Positions 41,326-51,528 of a DNA stretch of 64,000 nucleotides are shown here, one piece after another (the first letter of the stretch is position 1; the number at the start of each line of letters is the position of its first letter). Source of the stretch: an uncultured Winogradskyella sp. (GTDB taxonomy: Bacteria > Bacteroidota > Bacteroidia > Flavobacteriales > Flavobacteriaceae); NCBI RefSeq assembly GCF_947495255.1, contig NZ_CANLYI010000002.1, positions 62,001-126,000 of the forward strand. Direction: 5' to 3'. The notes below the pieces were generated by a model. It saw nothing but the letters and a program-made list of their open reading frames with translations. It ran no database searches and had not been told where the DNA came from. A program made the translations under genes and the position numbers.

Positions 41326-42150
41326 CTACAAATCGAATGAAATCATAATAGGAAAATGATCCGAAGGATATTTTAAATCCCAAGAATCACTTAAAACAGC
41401 ATATTTTTTAACTTCAACATTTTTACTAACAAAAAGGTAATCTATGCGTCTTGTTACAGGCTTATCAAAATGAAAACCATTGAAAGTACCAACTGGTCCA
41501 AAGGTAAGTTCTGATACTTCTTTACTATCCTTTAAGCTTTTACTTAAAAATTGAATACTCTCATGAGTGTCTTCCATATTAAAATCACCACTTAAAACAA
41601 CTGGGTACTTCTTTGTATTTATTTCTTTGATCTTTTTATCAATTAATAGCGCACTTTTTACTCTTGCGACTTCGCCAACATGATCAAAATGTGTATTAAA
41701 CATATAGAATTTCTTCCCAGTTTCAATCTCTTCAAACAAAGCGTAAGTACATACTCTATTGCAAACAGCGTCCCAACCCATAGATACTTTATCTGGCGTT
41801 TCGGACAGCCAAAACGTTTCAGATTCTATAACTTTAAGTTTTTCGTTCTTATAGAAAATCGCCGAATATTCTCCTGCATCTTTTCCATCGTCACGTCCCA
41901 CACCTACAAAACTATACGCTACTAAAAGACTATCCATTTCTTTCATTTGATTAGGCATAGCTTCTTGTACTCCTAAAACATCTGGTTCGTAAAACTTAAT
42001 TTGATTAATAAAAAATGGTTTTCTGTTTGTCCAGCTATTTTTACCTTTTTTTGGTGAATCTAGCTTAATATTATAAGACATTATTTTCAATTCTTGAGCT
42101 GGTAAAACCATCAAAACAATTAAAAAAGTGAGTGTTAAAATATGTTTCAT
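41326..42150 (-). CDS. Exported endonuclease/exonuclease/phosphatase family protein
   Basis: 274 residues from the ATG at 42150; the longer frame begins with TTG. Signal peptide to LPAQE. EEP fold: IMSYNIKLD, GVQEAMPNQ, NTHFDHVGEVAR, SGDFNMED and YPSDHFPIM match the metal and catalytic positions. Phosphatase or phosphodiesterase, exported. It lies 68 bases after GH43 on the same strand; whether it belongs to the polysaccharide locus is uncertain. Confidence 0.88.
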   Translation of the reverse strand: MKHILTLTFLIVLMVLPAQELKIMSYNIKLDSPKKGKNSWTNRKPFFINQIKFYEPDVLGVQEAMPNQMKEMDSLLVAYSFVGVGRDDGKDAGEYSAIFYKNEKLKVIESETFWLSETPDKVSMGWDAVCNRVCTYALFEEIETGKKFYMFNTHFDHVGEVARVKSALLIDKKIKEINTKKYPVVLSGDFNMEDTHESIQFLSKSLKDSKEVSELTFGPVGTFNGFHFDKPVTRRIDYLFVSKNVEVKKYAVLSDSWDLKYPSDHFPIMISFDL

Positions 42151-42218
42151 GTTTTTATATTTATTGTTTTTCAATATTCGCGGTACGTAAATAAAATTAT
42201 GCTCTTTAATGTTTCATA

Positions 42219-44066
42219 TTATTCAATATACTGAATTTTACTTTTTTCCGAAATTCCGTTTTCATTAAAGGCTTCAATACTAAAATAATAAGGCGTATCA
42301 CGATCTAAACATCTCATAAAATGCTTATCAGTATCATAAACCAACCAAGAGTGATAAAGCTTGTCTGGCGCAATTCCCCAACGTATGTTATAACCTTGAG
42401 CGCCTTCTACTGATTTCCAAGAAAATGCTATATCTCTTCGGTCTTCTTCTCGCTTAATTTTAAATTCTGAAACTTTTTCTGGCTTAACTCCTAGTCCTAA
42501 ACCAAACACTCTAAACTCTGACATCGCGAAGTTTGCACCTGGAACCTTTTTGTTATTATAACGAACAAATTTTGCCTTCATTGGTTTATCTAATACAATA
42601 TACGCATTTGGTGCATCTTTTTCGCTATTACTTCTATCAACGGCAGTTTCCCAGTTCTTTCCGTCTTCTGAAACTTCAATTGTAAATTGATGCTTCAACC
42701 CTTCGGTACGTGTGTAAATTCCGGATTCGTGATCATGGAAATTCAATTGAAACGCATAAATATTTCCAAGATTCGGCATATCTATCGTTATCCATTGTTT
42801 ATCATTATTAGCTTCTGCTACCCAAAATGTTTTTGGATTTTCATCTGTTAATATTTTAGAAATTATATTTCCTGCTGCATCTTTTTCTAATGGCAATTCT
42901 GTGACTTTTACTTCGTCATCATTTGAGGTAAATTTCATAACCTGCTTTAACGATGAGGATACTTTGACATTGCCTTTATAAGACAATAACATCCAACCAA
43001 TATGCTCTCCTGCTTTAGAAGGATGATTAGCACCAAAACGTGGATAATCTCCATATGACGTATTGGTGTACATTAAACCATCATCATCAAAATAAGTTGG
43101 AAACATACACAAACGACGTTCCCATTGCGAATTTGAAGCCAATGCCATCGTTGCAAAATGCCAATATTGTCCATTGGTTTGTTTTACCGTAATACCATGA
43201 CCAGCGCCATTTGTAAAACCACCTGGTTTAAAACTCATAGGATTACTTTTCATATAGGTAAAAGGACCAGTTGGCGAATCACCAATATAAACACCATCTG
43301 CATACACATTAAATTGTGTACCAGGAGCTGCATATTGTAAATAGTATTTCCCGTTATGTTTGGTCATAGAAGCACCTTCCATATAACCTTCTTTTAACGT
43401 TGGATGAAAATTATTCTCACCAAAGCGTTCCCAACCATGCTCTTCTTCATTAAGGTTAATTAATTCCTTTTTCACACCAGTCTCTAAAAAACGGTCATCT
43501 TTGTTTAACATTTTTACATGAAGTGGATGTATGTTGGACGATCCCCAAAATAGATATGACTTACCATCATCATCAATAAATAATTCTGAATCTTGAATAT
43601 TAGTAGATATTGAAGCTGTTGGTCTCCATGTTCCTGTTTTTAAATCATCGCTGTAAAGAATACTTCCATAACCTGCTGGATCACCAGCAAAATAAACCAA
43701 GGAATCCTTGTAGTTAAAAGCTGTTGGTGCATTACTACCTTCAAAAAACCATTGTTTAGGCTTAATAAAATTCCAGTTAACCAAATCTGTAGAATGCCAA
43801 TAACCAAAAGAGCGCGTAACAAACATATAGTATTCGCCACGAAATTCAACAACTGCTGGATCTGCTCCAGAACGATACGATTTGTTTTTGCTTGAGTTAT
43901 AAACCATATAGCTATAATCAATATCTAATGGATTACAATACGTTTGATTTGTGTTTTTAGTTTCTGTTTTTACCTCAGACATGGAAGGCGCTTCCTCCTT
44001 CTGATTGTTCTCTGTTTTACATGAAACAAGAAGTGCTATAGTGAAGAAAAAAAGTATTTTTTTCAT
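42219..44066 (-). CDS. GH43-type glycosidase lipoprotein with discoidin and Fn3-like domains
   Basis: 615 residues, lipobox Cys16 (ALLVSCKTEN). Five-bladed propeller: SGADPAVVEFRGEYYMFVT (Asp69 likely base), DSELFIDDDGKSYLFWG and YMEGASMTKHNGKYYLQYA (Glu likely acid). After about residue 375 come an F5/8 type C (discoidin) domain and a Fn3-like C-terminus. GH43 members cut arabinose-, xylose- or galactose-containing side chains; the exact specificity is not readable. Last enzyme of the locus, 3 bases after the sulfatase. Confidence 0.9.
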   Translation of the reverse strand: MKKILFFFTIALLVSCKTENNQKEEAPSMSEVKTETKNTNQTYCNPLDIDYSYMVYNSSKNKSYRSGADPAVVEFRGEYYMFVTRSFGYWHSTDLVNWNFIKPKQWFFEGSNAPTAFNYKDSLVYFAGDPAGYGSILYSDDLKTGTWRPTASISTNIQDSELFIDDDGKSYLFWGSSNIHPLHVKMLNKDDRFLETGVKKELINLNEEEHGWERFGENNFHPTLKEGYMEGASMTKHNGKYYLQYAAPGTQFNVYADGVYIGDSPTGPFTYMKSNPMSFKPGGFTNGAGHGITVKQTNGQYWHFATMALASNSQWERRLCMFPTYFDDDGLMYTNTSYGDYPRFGANHPSKAGEHIGWMLLSYKGNVKVSSSLKQVMKFTSNDDEVKVTELPLEKDAAGNIISKILTDENPKTFWVAEANNDKQWITIDMPNLGNIYAFQLNFHDHESGIYTRTEGLKHQFTIEVSEDGKNWETAVDRSNSEKDAPNAYIVLDKPMKAKFVRYNNKKVPGANFAMSEFRVFGLGLGVKPEKVSEFKIKREEDRRDIAFSWKSVEGAQGYNIRWGIAPDKLYHSWLVYDTDKHFMRCLDRDTPYYFSIEAFNENGISEKSKIQYIE

Positions 44067-44069
44067 GGT

Positions 44070-45770
44070 TTATATTTTAGTGTCTTTATCAGTTTCTGGA
44101 TTGTAAGAAGTGCCTCTATGACCTCTAAGTCTTTCAAATTGCTTAAATGCTCTTTCAACATCAATCTTAGGCGCATTTTTAAACTCTTCTTCTGTTACTT
44201 TATATTTCTTTTGTAGCTGTGTTAATCTATTTCTTAATTCAGATTCAATTATATCGTAATCAGAATTATCTATTTGATTATGAATTTCTGACGGATCTTC
44301 TTCTAAATCATACAATTCCCAAGTATCGATATCATCATAAAAATGCATGAGTTTATAGCGCTTTGTTCTAATACCATAATGCTTCTTAACCATGTGAAAC
44401 GCTGGATAATCATAATAATGGTAATACACTGCATCTCTAAAGTCAGCTTCTTTAAATGTGTTTTCTAATAAAGGACGTAAGGATTTACCTTGCATATCTG
44501 CTGGAATTTCAGCTTGTGCATAATCTAAAAAAGTCTCTGCGAAATCTAAGTTTTGAGTTAGATCTTCAATGACAGTACCTGGTTGTATAGCTTTAGGATA
44601 TTTTATTAATAAAGGCATTGCTAAAGATTCTTCATACATGTAGCGTTTATCAAACCAACCTTTTTCACCTAAATAAAACCCTTGATCCGTAGTGTAAATT
44701 ACAATGGTATTTTCAGCTAAACCATTGTCTTCTAAATAATCTAAAACACGTCCAACACCTTCATCTAAAGAAACAATAGTTGCTAAATATTCTTGCAGGT
44801 AACGTTGCCCTTTCCATTCTGCCAATGCTTTACCTGATAAATTAGCATCATGGAATGCGTCATTTTTTGCTTTATAGGCTTTATCCCAAGCTGCACATTG
44901 CGCTGGTGTCATTCGTTCAAAATCAGTTTTCCAAGGGTTCCAAGCTAATTCTGAACTTCCTTTTGTTTTCGTCATTTTTAAATCATGACCTTCATACATA
45001 TCTTTATAAATAGTTTGTAACTGTGCATCTGAAGCTAATGAACCTTCATGATTTGTAAAATACGTTTCGGGCAAAGGGAATTTTATGGAATCGAATTTAT
45101 TAGCGTGTCGTAAAGCTGGCATCCAGTTTCTATGTGGTGCTTTATGCTGCAACATTAACATAAATGGCTGGTCTGAATCTATTACACTTTTAAGGTAAGC
45201 CAATCCTTCCTCAGTAATAATATCTGTTGCATAGCCTTCTATTCTCGTCGTATCAATAATTTTAGTTGTTTTATGAGGTGAAATAAAATCTGGATTATAA
45301 TAATTGCCTTGATCAGTTAAAATGTTCCAATAATCAAATCCTTCTGGCTTGCCATGCAAATGCCACTTGCCAATCATTGCTGTATTATATCCTGCTTTTT
45401 GTAATAATTTAGGAAAAGTTTGCTGACTACCATCAAAACGATTTCCATTCATTTTAAATCCGTTAACATGACTAAACTTACCTGTTAAAACTACAGCACG
45501 ACTTGGACCACAAATAGAATTGGTACAAAAGTTATTTTTAAAAAGTGCGCCTTCATTTGCTATTCTATCAATATTTGGTGTTGGTGCTAATTGACTAATC
45601 GGATGACCATAAGCACTAATAGCTTGCTCAGCATGGTCGTCTGCCATGATATAAATAATGTTTGGCCGTTGATAATTCTCTATTTCAGAATTATCTAAAG
45701 CTTTATTGTCTTCGTTTTTACAAGATTGAAAAACGGAAAGGCAAATTAATAAAATAAATAATTGTTTCAT
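44070..45770 (-). CDS. Type I sulfatase lipoprotein
   Basis: 566 residues, lipobox Cys17. The formylglycine motif is CGPSR with Cys87 (NSICGPSRAV), preceded by metal ligands in MADDHAEQA (Asp44, Asp45). A later segment YTTDQGFYLGEKGWFDKR is typical of family S1. It removes sulfate esters from a glycan outside the cytoplasm. The cysteine-type site needs an anaerobic-type maturase (anSME), not seen in the window. It abuts the GH2 stop codon directly. Confidence 0.94.
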   Translation of the reverse strand: MKQLFILLICLSVFQSCKNEDNKALDNSEIENYQRPNIIYIMADDHAEQAISAYGHPISQLAPTPNIDRIANEGALFKNNFCTNSICGPSRAVVLTGKFSHVNGFKMNGNRFDGSQQTFPKLLQKAGYNTAMIGKWHLHGKPEGFDYWNILTDQGNYYNPDFISPHKTTKIIDTTRIEGYATDIITEEGLAYLKSVIDSDQPFMLMLQHKAPHRNWMPALRHANKFDSIKFPLPETYFTNHEGSLASDAQLQTIYKDMYEGHDLKMTKTKGSSELAWNPWKTDFERMTPAQCAAWDKAYKAKNDAFHDANLSGKALAEWKGQRYLQEYLATIVSLDEGVGRVLDYLEDNGLAENTIVIYTTDQGFYLGEKGWFDKRYMYEESLAMPLLIKYPKAIQPGTVIEDLTQNLDFAETFLDYAQAEIPADMQGKSLRPLLENTFKEADFRDAVYYHYYDYPAFHMVKKHYGIRTKRYKLMHFYDDIDTWELYDLEEDPSEIHNQIDNSDYDIIESELRNRLTQLQKKYKVTEEEFKNAPKIDVERAFKQFERLRGHRGTSYNPETDKDTKI

Positions 45771-48374
45771 TTAGTCTGTTTTTTCAATTAGAATTCCACT
45801 TAATACAGTTTCTCCAATAATTGGATTAAGTCTAATCGTTAATCCTATATTATTTGTGATATTAATTTTTGAAGATTCAGCTATTCCATATTTATCAGCA
45901 TAGGCTTTTGCCATATTAAATTGGCTGGCTATCGTTTTATCATTCAACTTTACATCAAATACTCTATGCATAACATCAGTTTTTGAATCATCCTTTGCAT
46001 CCGTTAAATTAAAAAGCACTTTGGTTTTATTCTTTAATTGAGGCTCAACAAAATATAAGGTTACTTTGTATTTACCATCAGGAATATCAACTTTGTAAGT
46101 ATTACAATCTACAAGTACGGTTTGATAAACAGCTTCATTAATTGTGTTACTAACATTAAAAGGAATCAGTTTTCTATTGCATTTTCCAGAACTTGGCAGA
46201 TAACCAAATAAATTTTTAGTGTATGACCTATCTTTTAAATAAGTAACTCCAAAAACATCATCTCTAAAGCTAATATCTGTACCAACATTAATTGCTAAGA
46301 CATCGAAGTCGTCTGTTTTTAAATCTTTAATAATTTTTACATTGAAGATAGTGTCGTCAGATGTGCTATCAGTCTCAGCTCTTACTGTATTTATACCTTC
46401 TTTAAATGGGATTGTAACTTTAGCAATTCCTGATTCAAAATTCATGTGTTTAAAGAATTCATCATTCACATATAGTTTGCCTTTATCTTGATTTGAAAAA
46501 ACCACAATTTCATGCGTATTATTCTCTAATAAATTTAATTCCTTTTGATAATTAGTAACATGAACAAATGGGTCGTTTGTTTTTAAAACTGATTGGTACC
46601 AGTAATAAACTTCCTTTGGTTCGCGATTATATTGTACTAAGCCTTTTTGGTTAACATGCGGAATGGTTTCTCCTCGAAATTCCGAACCAAAATCTGCAAA
46701 ATTCCAGGCTGTCATTCCGGCAACAAAATCACGGTTTCCCACTTGATTATAGTAACCAGAATGCAACACTAATTGATATTCTTGAGAATAATCGTAACGC
46801 GAAGGTTCCGTTGCAGAAACACGAACATCTGCTCCTGGTCCATATTCTGAAACCAATAAAGAACGGTTAGGATAACGTTGATGTTGGTCATCTAAAAAAA
46901 CACCTAAATCCTTTATAGTATCGTGATACCAGCCAAAATAGAGATTCCAACCAACAAGCATTGGTAAATCAGCAATTTTAGTTTCGTTATAAAGTTCATT
47001 AAAATGCAATGCCATTACAGTAATATGATTTGGCGCTTCTGTTCTTGTTAAATTTTCTAATTGCTTTGCTAATGTATAAGTGTATTTTTTTCGATTTTCT
47101 TTCTCTAAATCGGTCTCTTTTTTATCAAAGGCTAATCTTAAAAAAATTTCATTCATATAACCTATCATTACTACAGATGGAAAATTATAATATTGTTTAA
47201 TGTGTTCTTTTTGCATTTGCTTTGAAACGTCAAAAAATGCATTAGTATTTGTTACTTTGTTTACAATTGGAATCTCTGTCCAAACTAAAATCCCGAGTTC
47301 ATCACATTTTTTATAAAGTTCGCGAGCATGCGGATAATGAGCAAAACGAATAACGTTTGAACCCATTTCTTTAATGAGTTCAATATCTTTTTTCTGTAAT
47401 GAAAGTGGAACAGCATTACCATAATTTGCATAATCTTGATGACGATTTACACCAATCAATTTAATTGATTTTCCGTTTAAAAAAAATCCTTTTTCTGAAT
47501 CTACAGTGGCCCAACGAAAACCAAGATTTGAAGATTTTGAATCTAATACATAGCCATTTTTATCGGTTAAAGTAATTTCTAATTTATATAAATATGGATG
47601 TTCTGGCGACCATAACTTTGGGTTTTCTATTTCTGGGAATTTGATATTTAATTCTTTTGAAGTAGACGCATCTATTTTAATCCCTTTGTATTCCTCTAAA
47701 ATGAGATTACCTGTAGCATCTAAAATTTTTAAGTATAACCGGTTTTTAGATTTAGACGTTTCAAAATTATCTATCAATAACTTTACCTCAACACCAGCTC
47801 GCTTTTCTGAAATATTATAATAATTCACATAATAACCCTCTGAAGCAAAATCATTTAAACTAAAATGTTGTTTAGGAAGTGAAATCAATCCTACATCTCT
47901 ATAAATTCCACCGTAAAATGTAAAATCAGCATCTAAAGGAGGTATGTTTTCATTATGTGAATTATCTACGGTAACCTCAATGAGGTTATAATCATCATAT
48001 TTTAAAAATGCTGTTATATCGAAATTAAAAGCTGTGTAACCACCTTTATGATTTCCGACTTTAATACCATTAACTGAAACTGTTGCTTCTTGGTTTACCG
48101 CATTAAATTTCAGATAGTGAATATTATTACTTTCCGCTGAAGCTATAAAAATTTGCTTTTTATAATACCCCAACCCACGACGATAACCTGGCGCATCATC
48201 AAAAGCATCTTTATCGTTCCATGTATGTGGAATATTTACATTTCCCCAAACGGATTGGTCTTCAGAGAATTGCCAGCCAGAGTTTATGATTTTAGATTGC
48301 GCGTGAGAATTAAAAGAAAATGTCACACAAATAAATAAGCAAAGGGAAAAAATTTTATAAATTTTATGTGACAT
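45771..48374 (-). CDS. GH2 family glycosidase with C-terminal malectin domain
   Basis: 867 residues. Signal peptide to SHAQ. GH2 domains: jelly roll (about 25-180), Ig-like (about 185-295), TIM barrel with acid/base Glu409 (GYMNEIFL) and nucleophile Glu510 (SEYGPGADVR). The C-terminal 150 residues (LAINVGTDISFRDDVFGV onward) form a malectin-like carbohydrate-binding domain. Probably a beta-galactosidase, beta-glucuronidase or related enzyme. It is 9 bases after the GH3 gene. Confidence 0.93.
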   Translation of the reverse strand: MSHKIYKIFSLCLFICVTFSFNSHAQSKIINSGWQFSEDQSVWGNVNIPHTWNDKDAFDDAPGYRRGLGYYKKQIFIASAESNNIHYLKFNAVNQEATVSVNGIKVGNHKGGYTAFNFDITAFLKYDDYNLIEVTVDNSHNENIPPLDADFTFYGGIYRDVGLISLPKQHFSLNDFASEGYYVNYYNISEKRAGVEVKLLIDNFETSKSKNRLYLKILDATGNLILEEYKGIKIDASTSKELNIKFPEIENPKLWSPEHPYLYKLEITLTDKNGYVLDSKSSNLGFRWATVDSEKGFFLNGKSIKLIGVNRHQDYANYGNAVPLSLQKKDIELIKEMGSNVIRFAHYPHARELYKKCDELGILVWTEIPIVNKVTNTNAFFDVSKQMQKEHIKQYYNFPSVVMIGYMNEIFLRLAFDKKETDLEKENRKKYTYTLAKQLENLTRTEAPNHITVMALHFNELYNETKIADLPMLVGWNLYFGWYHDTIKDLGVFLDDQHQRYPNRSLLVSEYGPGADVRVSATEPSRYDYSQEYQLVLHSGYYNQVGNRDFVAGMTAWNFADFGSEFRGETIPHVNQKGLVQYNREPKEVYYWYQSVLKTNDPFVHVTNYQKELNLLENNTHEIVVFSNQDKGKLYVNDEFFKHMNFESGIAKVTIPFKEGINTVRAETDSTSDDTIFNVKIIKDLKTDDFDVLAINVGTDISFRDDVFGVTYLKDRSYTKNLFGYLPSSGKCNRKLIPFNVSNTINEAVYQTVLVDCNTYKVDIPDGKYKVTLYFVEPQLKNKTKVLFNLTDAKDDSKTDVMHRVFDVKLNDKTIASQFNMAKAYADKYGIAESSKINITNNIGLTIRLNPIIGETVLSGILIEKTD

Positions 48375-48383
48375 ATCTCGCTA

Positions 48384-50726
48384 CTAATCTATAAGGGTTA
48401 TAGTATTTTTGAATGCTACATTAGAATTTGTCCCAATTGCTACTTGGAAATCACCAGGTTCTGCAACAAAATCTAAATTAGTATTATAGAATTTTAAATC
48501 TTCAACTGAAATGGTAAATGTTACGGTTTTGGTTTCTCCTTTTTTCAAAAATATTTTCTCAAAACCTTTTAATTCTTTTACAGGTCTTGTTACTGAACCA
48601 ACGACATCTCTAACATACAATTGAGCAACCTCTTTACCATCATAATCTCCAGTATTAGTAATATCAACAGACACAGTAACTGTATCTTTACTAGACATAG
48701 ACGTCTTATCTAGTTTAATTTCTCCATATTTAAACGTTGTATAACTTAATCCGAAACCAAAAGGATAAAGTGGTTCATTACGAGCATCTATATAATTGGA
48801 TTTAAATTTTTCGAAATGTCCTTCAGAATTTCCTAATGGTCGTCCTGTATTTTTATGATTATAAAATAATGGTACTTGACCAACATTTCTTGGGAAAGTT
48901 GCAGTTAATTTTCCGGAAGGATTTATATCGCCAAACAACACATCTGAAATTGACAAACCAGCTTCACTACCAGGAAACCAAACATTTAGAATGGATGGTA
49001 CATTTTCATTTTCTTCAACCAAGGTTAATGGTCGCCCTGTAAACAATACTAAAACTACTGGCTTTCCTGTTTTTAGTAATGCCTTTAATAAATCTTTTTG
49101 AACCTGAGGAATTCCTATATCTGTTCGACTGCTGCTTTCTCCACTAAATTCTGAAGATTCTCCTAAAGTAGCTAAAATCACATCCGATTTTTTTGCAATA
49201 GCAACAGCTTCATCTATCATTTGCTGATCAGTTCTATCATCTCTTGGAATGGTTTTGCCAAACATTGTAGCACGTTTTTCTAACTTTAAATCGTAATCAA
49301 CGTTACTACCTTTAGCATATAATAAATTTACATCGTCTCCAACCGTTTGCTGTAATCCGTCCCAAACTGAAATACAACTTTCATGGTCTGTAGACACACT
49401 CCAAGTACCAGCCATATTATTACTAGCCTTTGCTAAAGGTCCTATAACAGCAATTGTACCTGATTTTTTTAATGGTAATATTTGGTTATTGTTTTTAAGT
49501 AAAACTGTTGATTCTGCTCCAACTAAACGTGCATAATCTCTATTCTCTTGTGTGTAAGTATCATTCTTTGCGCGCTCTTCATTACAATATTTATAAGGGT
49601 CATCAAATAAGCCTAATTGATATTTTGCTGTAAGTACACGTTCTACAGCTTTATCAATATCTTGTATTTTAATATCACCGTTATCTAAAGCAGTTTTTAA
49701 ATTTTTAATAAACGCAGCAGAAATATTTGGTGAGTCGCCTGCCATATCCATATCTAAACCAGCTTTTAAAGCTAAAGAAGTTACAGCTACTTCGTCTCCC
49801 ATTCCGTGTGCCATCATTTCGTAAATTCCGGTATAATCTGAAACCACAAATCCGTTGAATTCCCAATCATCACGTAATAAATCTGTAAGCAACCATTTAT
49901 TACCAGTTGCTGGCACACCATCAATTTCATTAAATGAAGCCATAATAGAACCGACACCTGCATGTACTGCGGCTTTATATGGTGGTAAATATTCGTTGTA
50001 CATTCTAATACGACTCATATCCACTGTGTTATAATCTCTACCAGCTTCTGCTGCTCCATACAAGGCAAAGTGCTTTACGCATGCCATTAAAGTATTATTG
50101 GCAGACATATCGTTTTGCTGATAACCGTTTACCATGGCTTTTGCTATTTGACTTCCTAAGAAAGGGTCTTCTCCATTACCTTCAGAAACTCTTCCCCAAC
50201 GTGGATCACGAGAAATATCTACCATTGGCGAAAATGTCCAGTTAATCCCATTTGCACTTGCTTCCGAAGCAGCAATCTGAGCCGTTTTTTCAATCATTAC
50301 CATATCCCAAGAAGCAGAAAGACCTAATGGAATTGGAAAGGTGGTTTTAAATCCATGAATCACGTCCATCCCGAAAATAAGCGGAATCCCTAAGCGGCTT
50401 TTTTCTACGGCTATTTTTTGAACTTCGTATATATTTTTAATATCCTTAATATTAAAAAGACCACCTATTTTACCTTCTTCAATTTTTGAAACAACATCAG
50501 TGCTTTTTGAAGAACCTGTTGTAATTGGACCTGTTGCAGGTAAATTTAACTGACCTAGCTTTTCATCTAACGTCATTAAACTAATAATGGAATCTACTTT
50601 TTCCTCATAAGGATTATCGCTTTTAGATGCTGTTGTTTTTTTATCATTGGTATTGCACGACAACACGGTTAGAGCACCTATTATTAGTGTGAAATATTTT
50701 ATTTTGGCGAATTGAAGTTTTTTCAT
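48384..50726 (-). CDS. GH3 beta-glucosidase lipoprotein (BglX-type)
   Basis: 780 residues, lipobox Cys24. Catalytic barrel with FSPMVDISRDPRWGR, GAAEAGRDYNTVDMS and nucleophile Asp297 (GFVVSDYTG), the alpha/beta sandwich, and a C-terminal Fn3-like domain (SVDITNTGDYDGKEVAQLYVRD). Removes beta-linked glucose from oligosaccharides, probably in the periplasm. It fits downstream of the two GH144-like enzymes as the finishing enzyme. Confidence 0.94.
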   Translation of the reverse strand: MKKLQFAKIKYFTLIIGALTVLSCNTNDKKTTASKSDNPYEEKVDSIISLMTLDEKLGQLNLPATGPITTGSSKSTDVVSKIEEGKIGGLFNIKDIKNIYEVQKIAVEKSRLGIPLIFGMDVIHGFKTTFPIPLGLSASWDMVMIEKTAQIAASEASANGINWTFSPMVDISRDPRWGRVSEGNGEDPFLGSQIAKAMVNGYQQNDMSANNTLMACVKHFALYGAAEAGRDYNTVDMSRIRMYNEYLPPYKAAVHAGVGSIMASFNEIDGVPATGNKWLLTDLLRDDWEFNGFVVSDYTGIYEMMAHGMGDEVAVTSLALKAGLDMDMAGDSPNISAAFIKNLKTALDNGDIKIQDIDKAVERVLTAKYQLGLFDDPYKYCNEERAKNDTYTQENRDYARLVGAESTVLLKNNNQILPLKKSGTIAVIGPLAKASNNMAGTWSVSTDHESCISVWDGLQQTVGDDVNLLYAKGSNVDYDLKLEKRATMFGKTIPRDDRTDQQMIDEAVAIAKKSDVILATLGESSEFSGESSSRTDIGIPQVQKDLLKALLKTGKPVVLVLFTGRPLTLVEENENVPSILNVWFPGSEAGLSISDVLFGDINPSGKLTATFPRNVGQVPLFYNHKNTGRPLGNSEGHFEKFKSNYIDARNEPLYPFGFGLSYTTFKYGEIKLDKTSMSSKDTVTVSVDITNTGDYDGKEVAQLYVRDVVGSVTRPVKELKGFEKIFLKKGETKTVTFTISVEDLKFYNTNLDFVAEPGDFQVAIGTNSNVAFKNTITLID

Positions 50727-50729
50727 TTT

Positions 50730-51515
50730 TTATTTTTTTGATTTAGAGAAAAGCCATGTTAATAATTCTGGTTCTGCAAAGGCAGAATCCCAACTGTTAT
50801 GATTGTCGTCAGCGTATAGTGTAAAATTAGGTTTGCCTCCATTTTCTAAAATAGCGTTTACCATTTTTACAGAGCCTTTTGGATCTACAACATTATCATC
50901 TGCTCCGTGAAAAATCCATAGATCTACTTTAGTTGCATACTCCTTGGCTAATTCTGCATTACCATTGCCACAAATAGCAAAAGCAGCAGCAAACATATCT
51001 GGTTGTCTCGATAGAATTTCAAACGTTCCCATGCCACCCATAGATAAGCCACCAACATATACTTTTTCCTTATTTACATAATCCTTACTCGTTACTTCTT
51101 CCATTAAATCTATAACCAATTGCATGGGCTTTGTTGCCTCTTTATCTTTTGGAAACTTTAAACTTATTGGATAACTACTTCTGTCTACATCTGCATTAGA
51201 CCAATAACTATCTTTTGGACATTGAGGAAAAATAACAATTGCCGGAAATGCACCACGATTAATCTTATCCGTAAACAATTTACTTCCATTTGCTAATTGT
51301 TTTTTATTATCGTTTCCACGCTCACCTGCTCCATGTAAAAACAACACGACAGGATATTGGTTGTCTTCTGAAAAATTTTCGGGATACATAATGCGATACT
51401 TCAAAGTGTCTTCTCCTTTGATATGTACTTTTTCTTTAAATAAATCTTTTTGAGCAAATACAGTTGTTGAAGACAGCACCAAACAAAAGATTAAAAAGTT
51501 TTTTAATTTTTTCAT
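50730..51515 (-). CDS. Secreted alpha/beta-hydrolase, CE1-like esterase
   Basis: 261 residues, signal peptide to VFAQ. The core reads PVVLFLHGAGERGND; nucleophile in GLSMGGMG; acid in HGADDNVVDPKGS; and histidine in DDNHNSWDSAF. This is the PHB-depolymerase/feruloyl esterase-like family. It may remove acyl groups from the target glycan. It is between GH144 and GH3, 13 and 3 bases apart. Confidence 0.88.
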   Translation of the reverse strand: MKKLKNFLIFCLVLSSTTVFAQKDLFKEKVHIKGEDTLKYRIMYPENFSEDNQYPVVLFLHGAGERGNDNKKQLANGSKLFTDKINRGAFPAIVIFPQCPKDSYWSNADVDRSSYPISLKFPKDKEATKPMQLVIDLMEEVTSKDYVNKEKVYVGGLSMGGMGTFEILSRQPDMFAAAFAICGNGNAELAKEYATKVDLWIFHGADDNVVDPKGSVKMVNAILENGGKPNFTLYADDNHNSWDSAFAEPELLTWLFSKSKK

Positions 51516-51528
51516 TTTTTAAATTGAT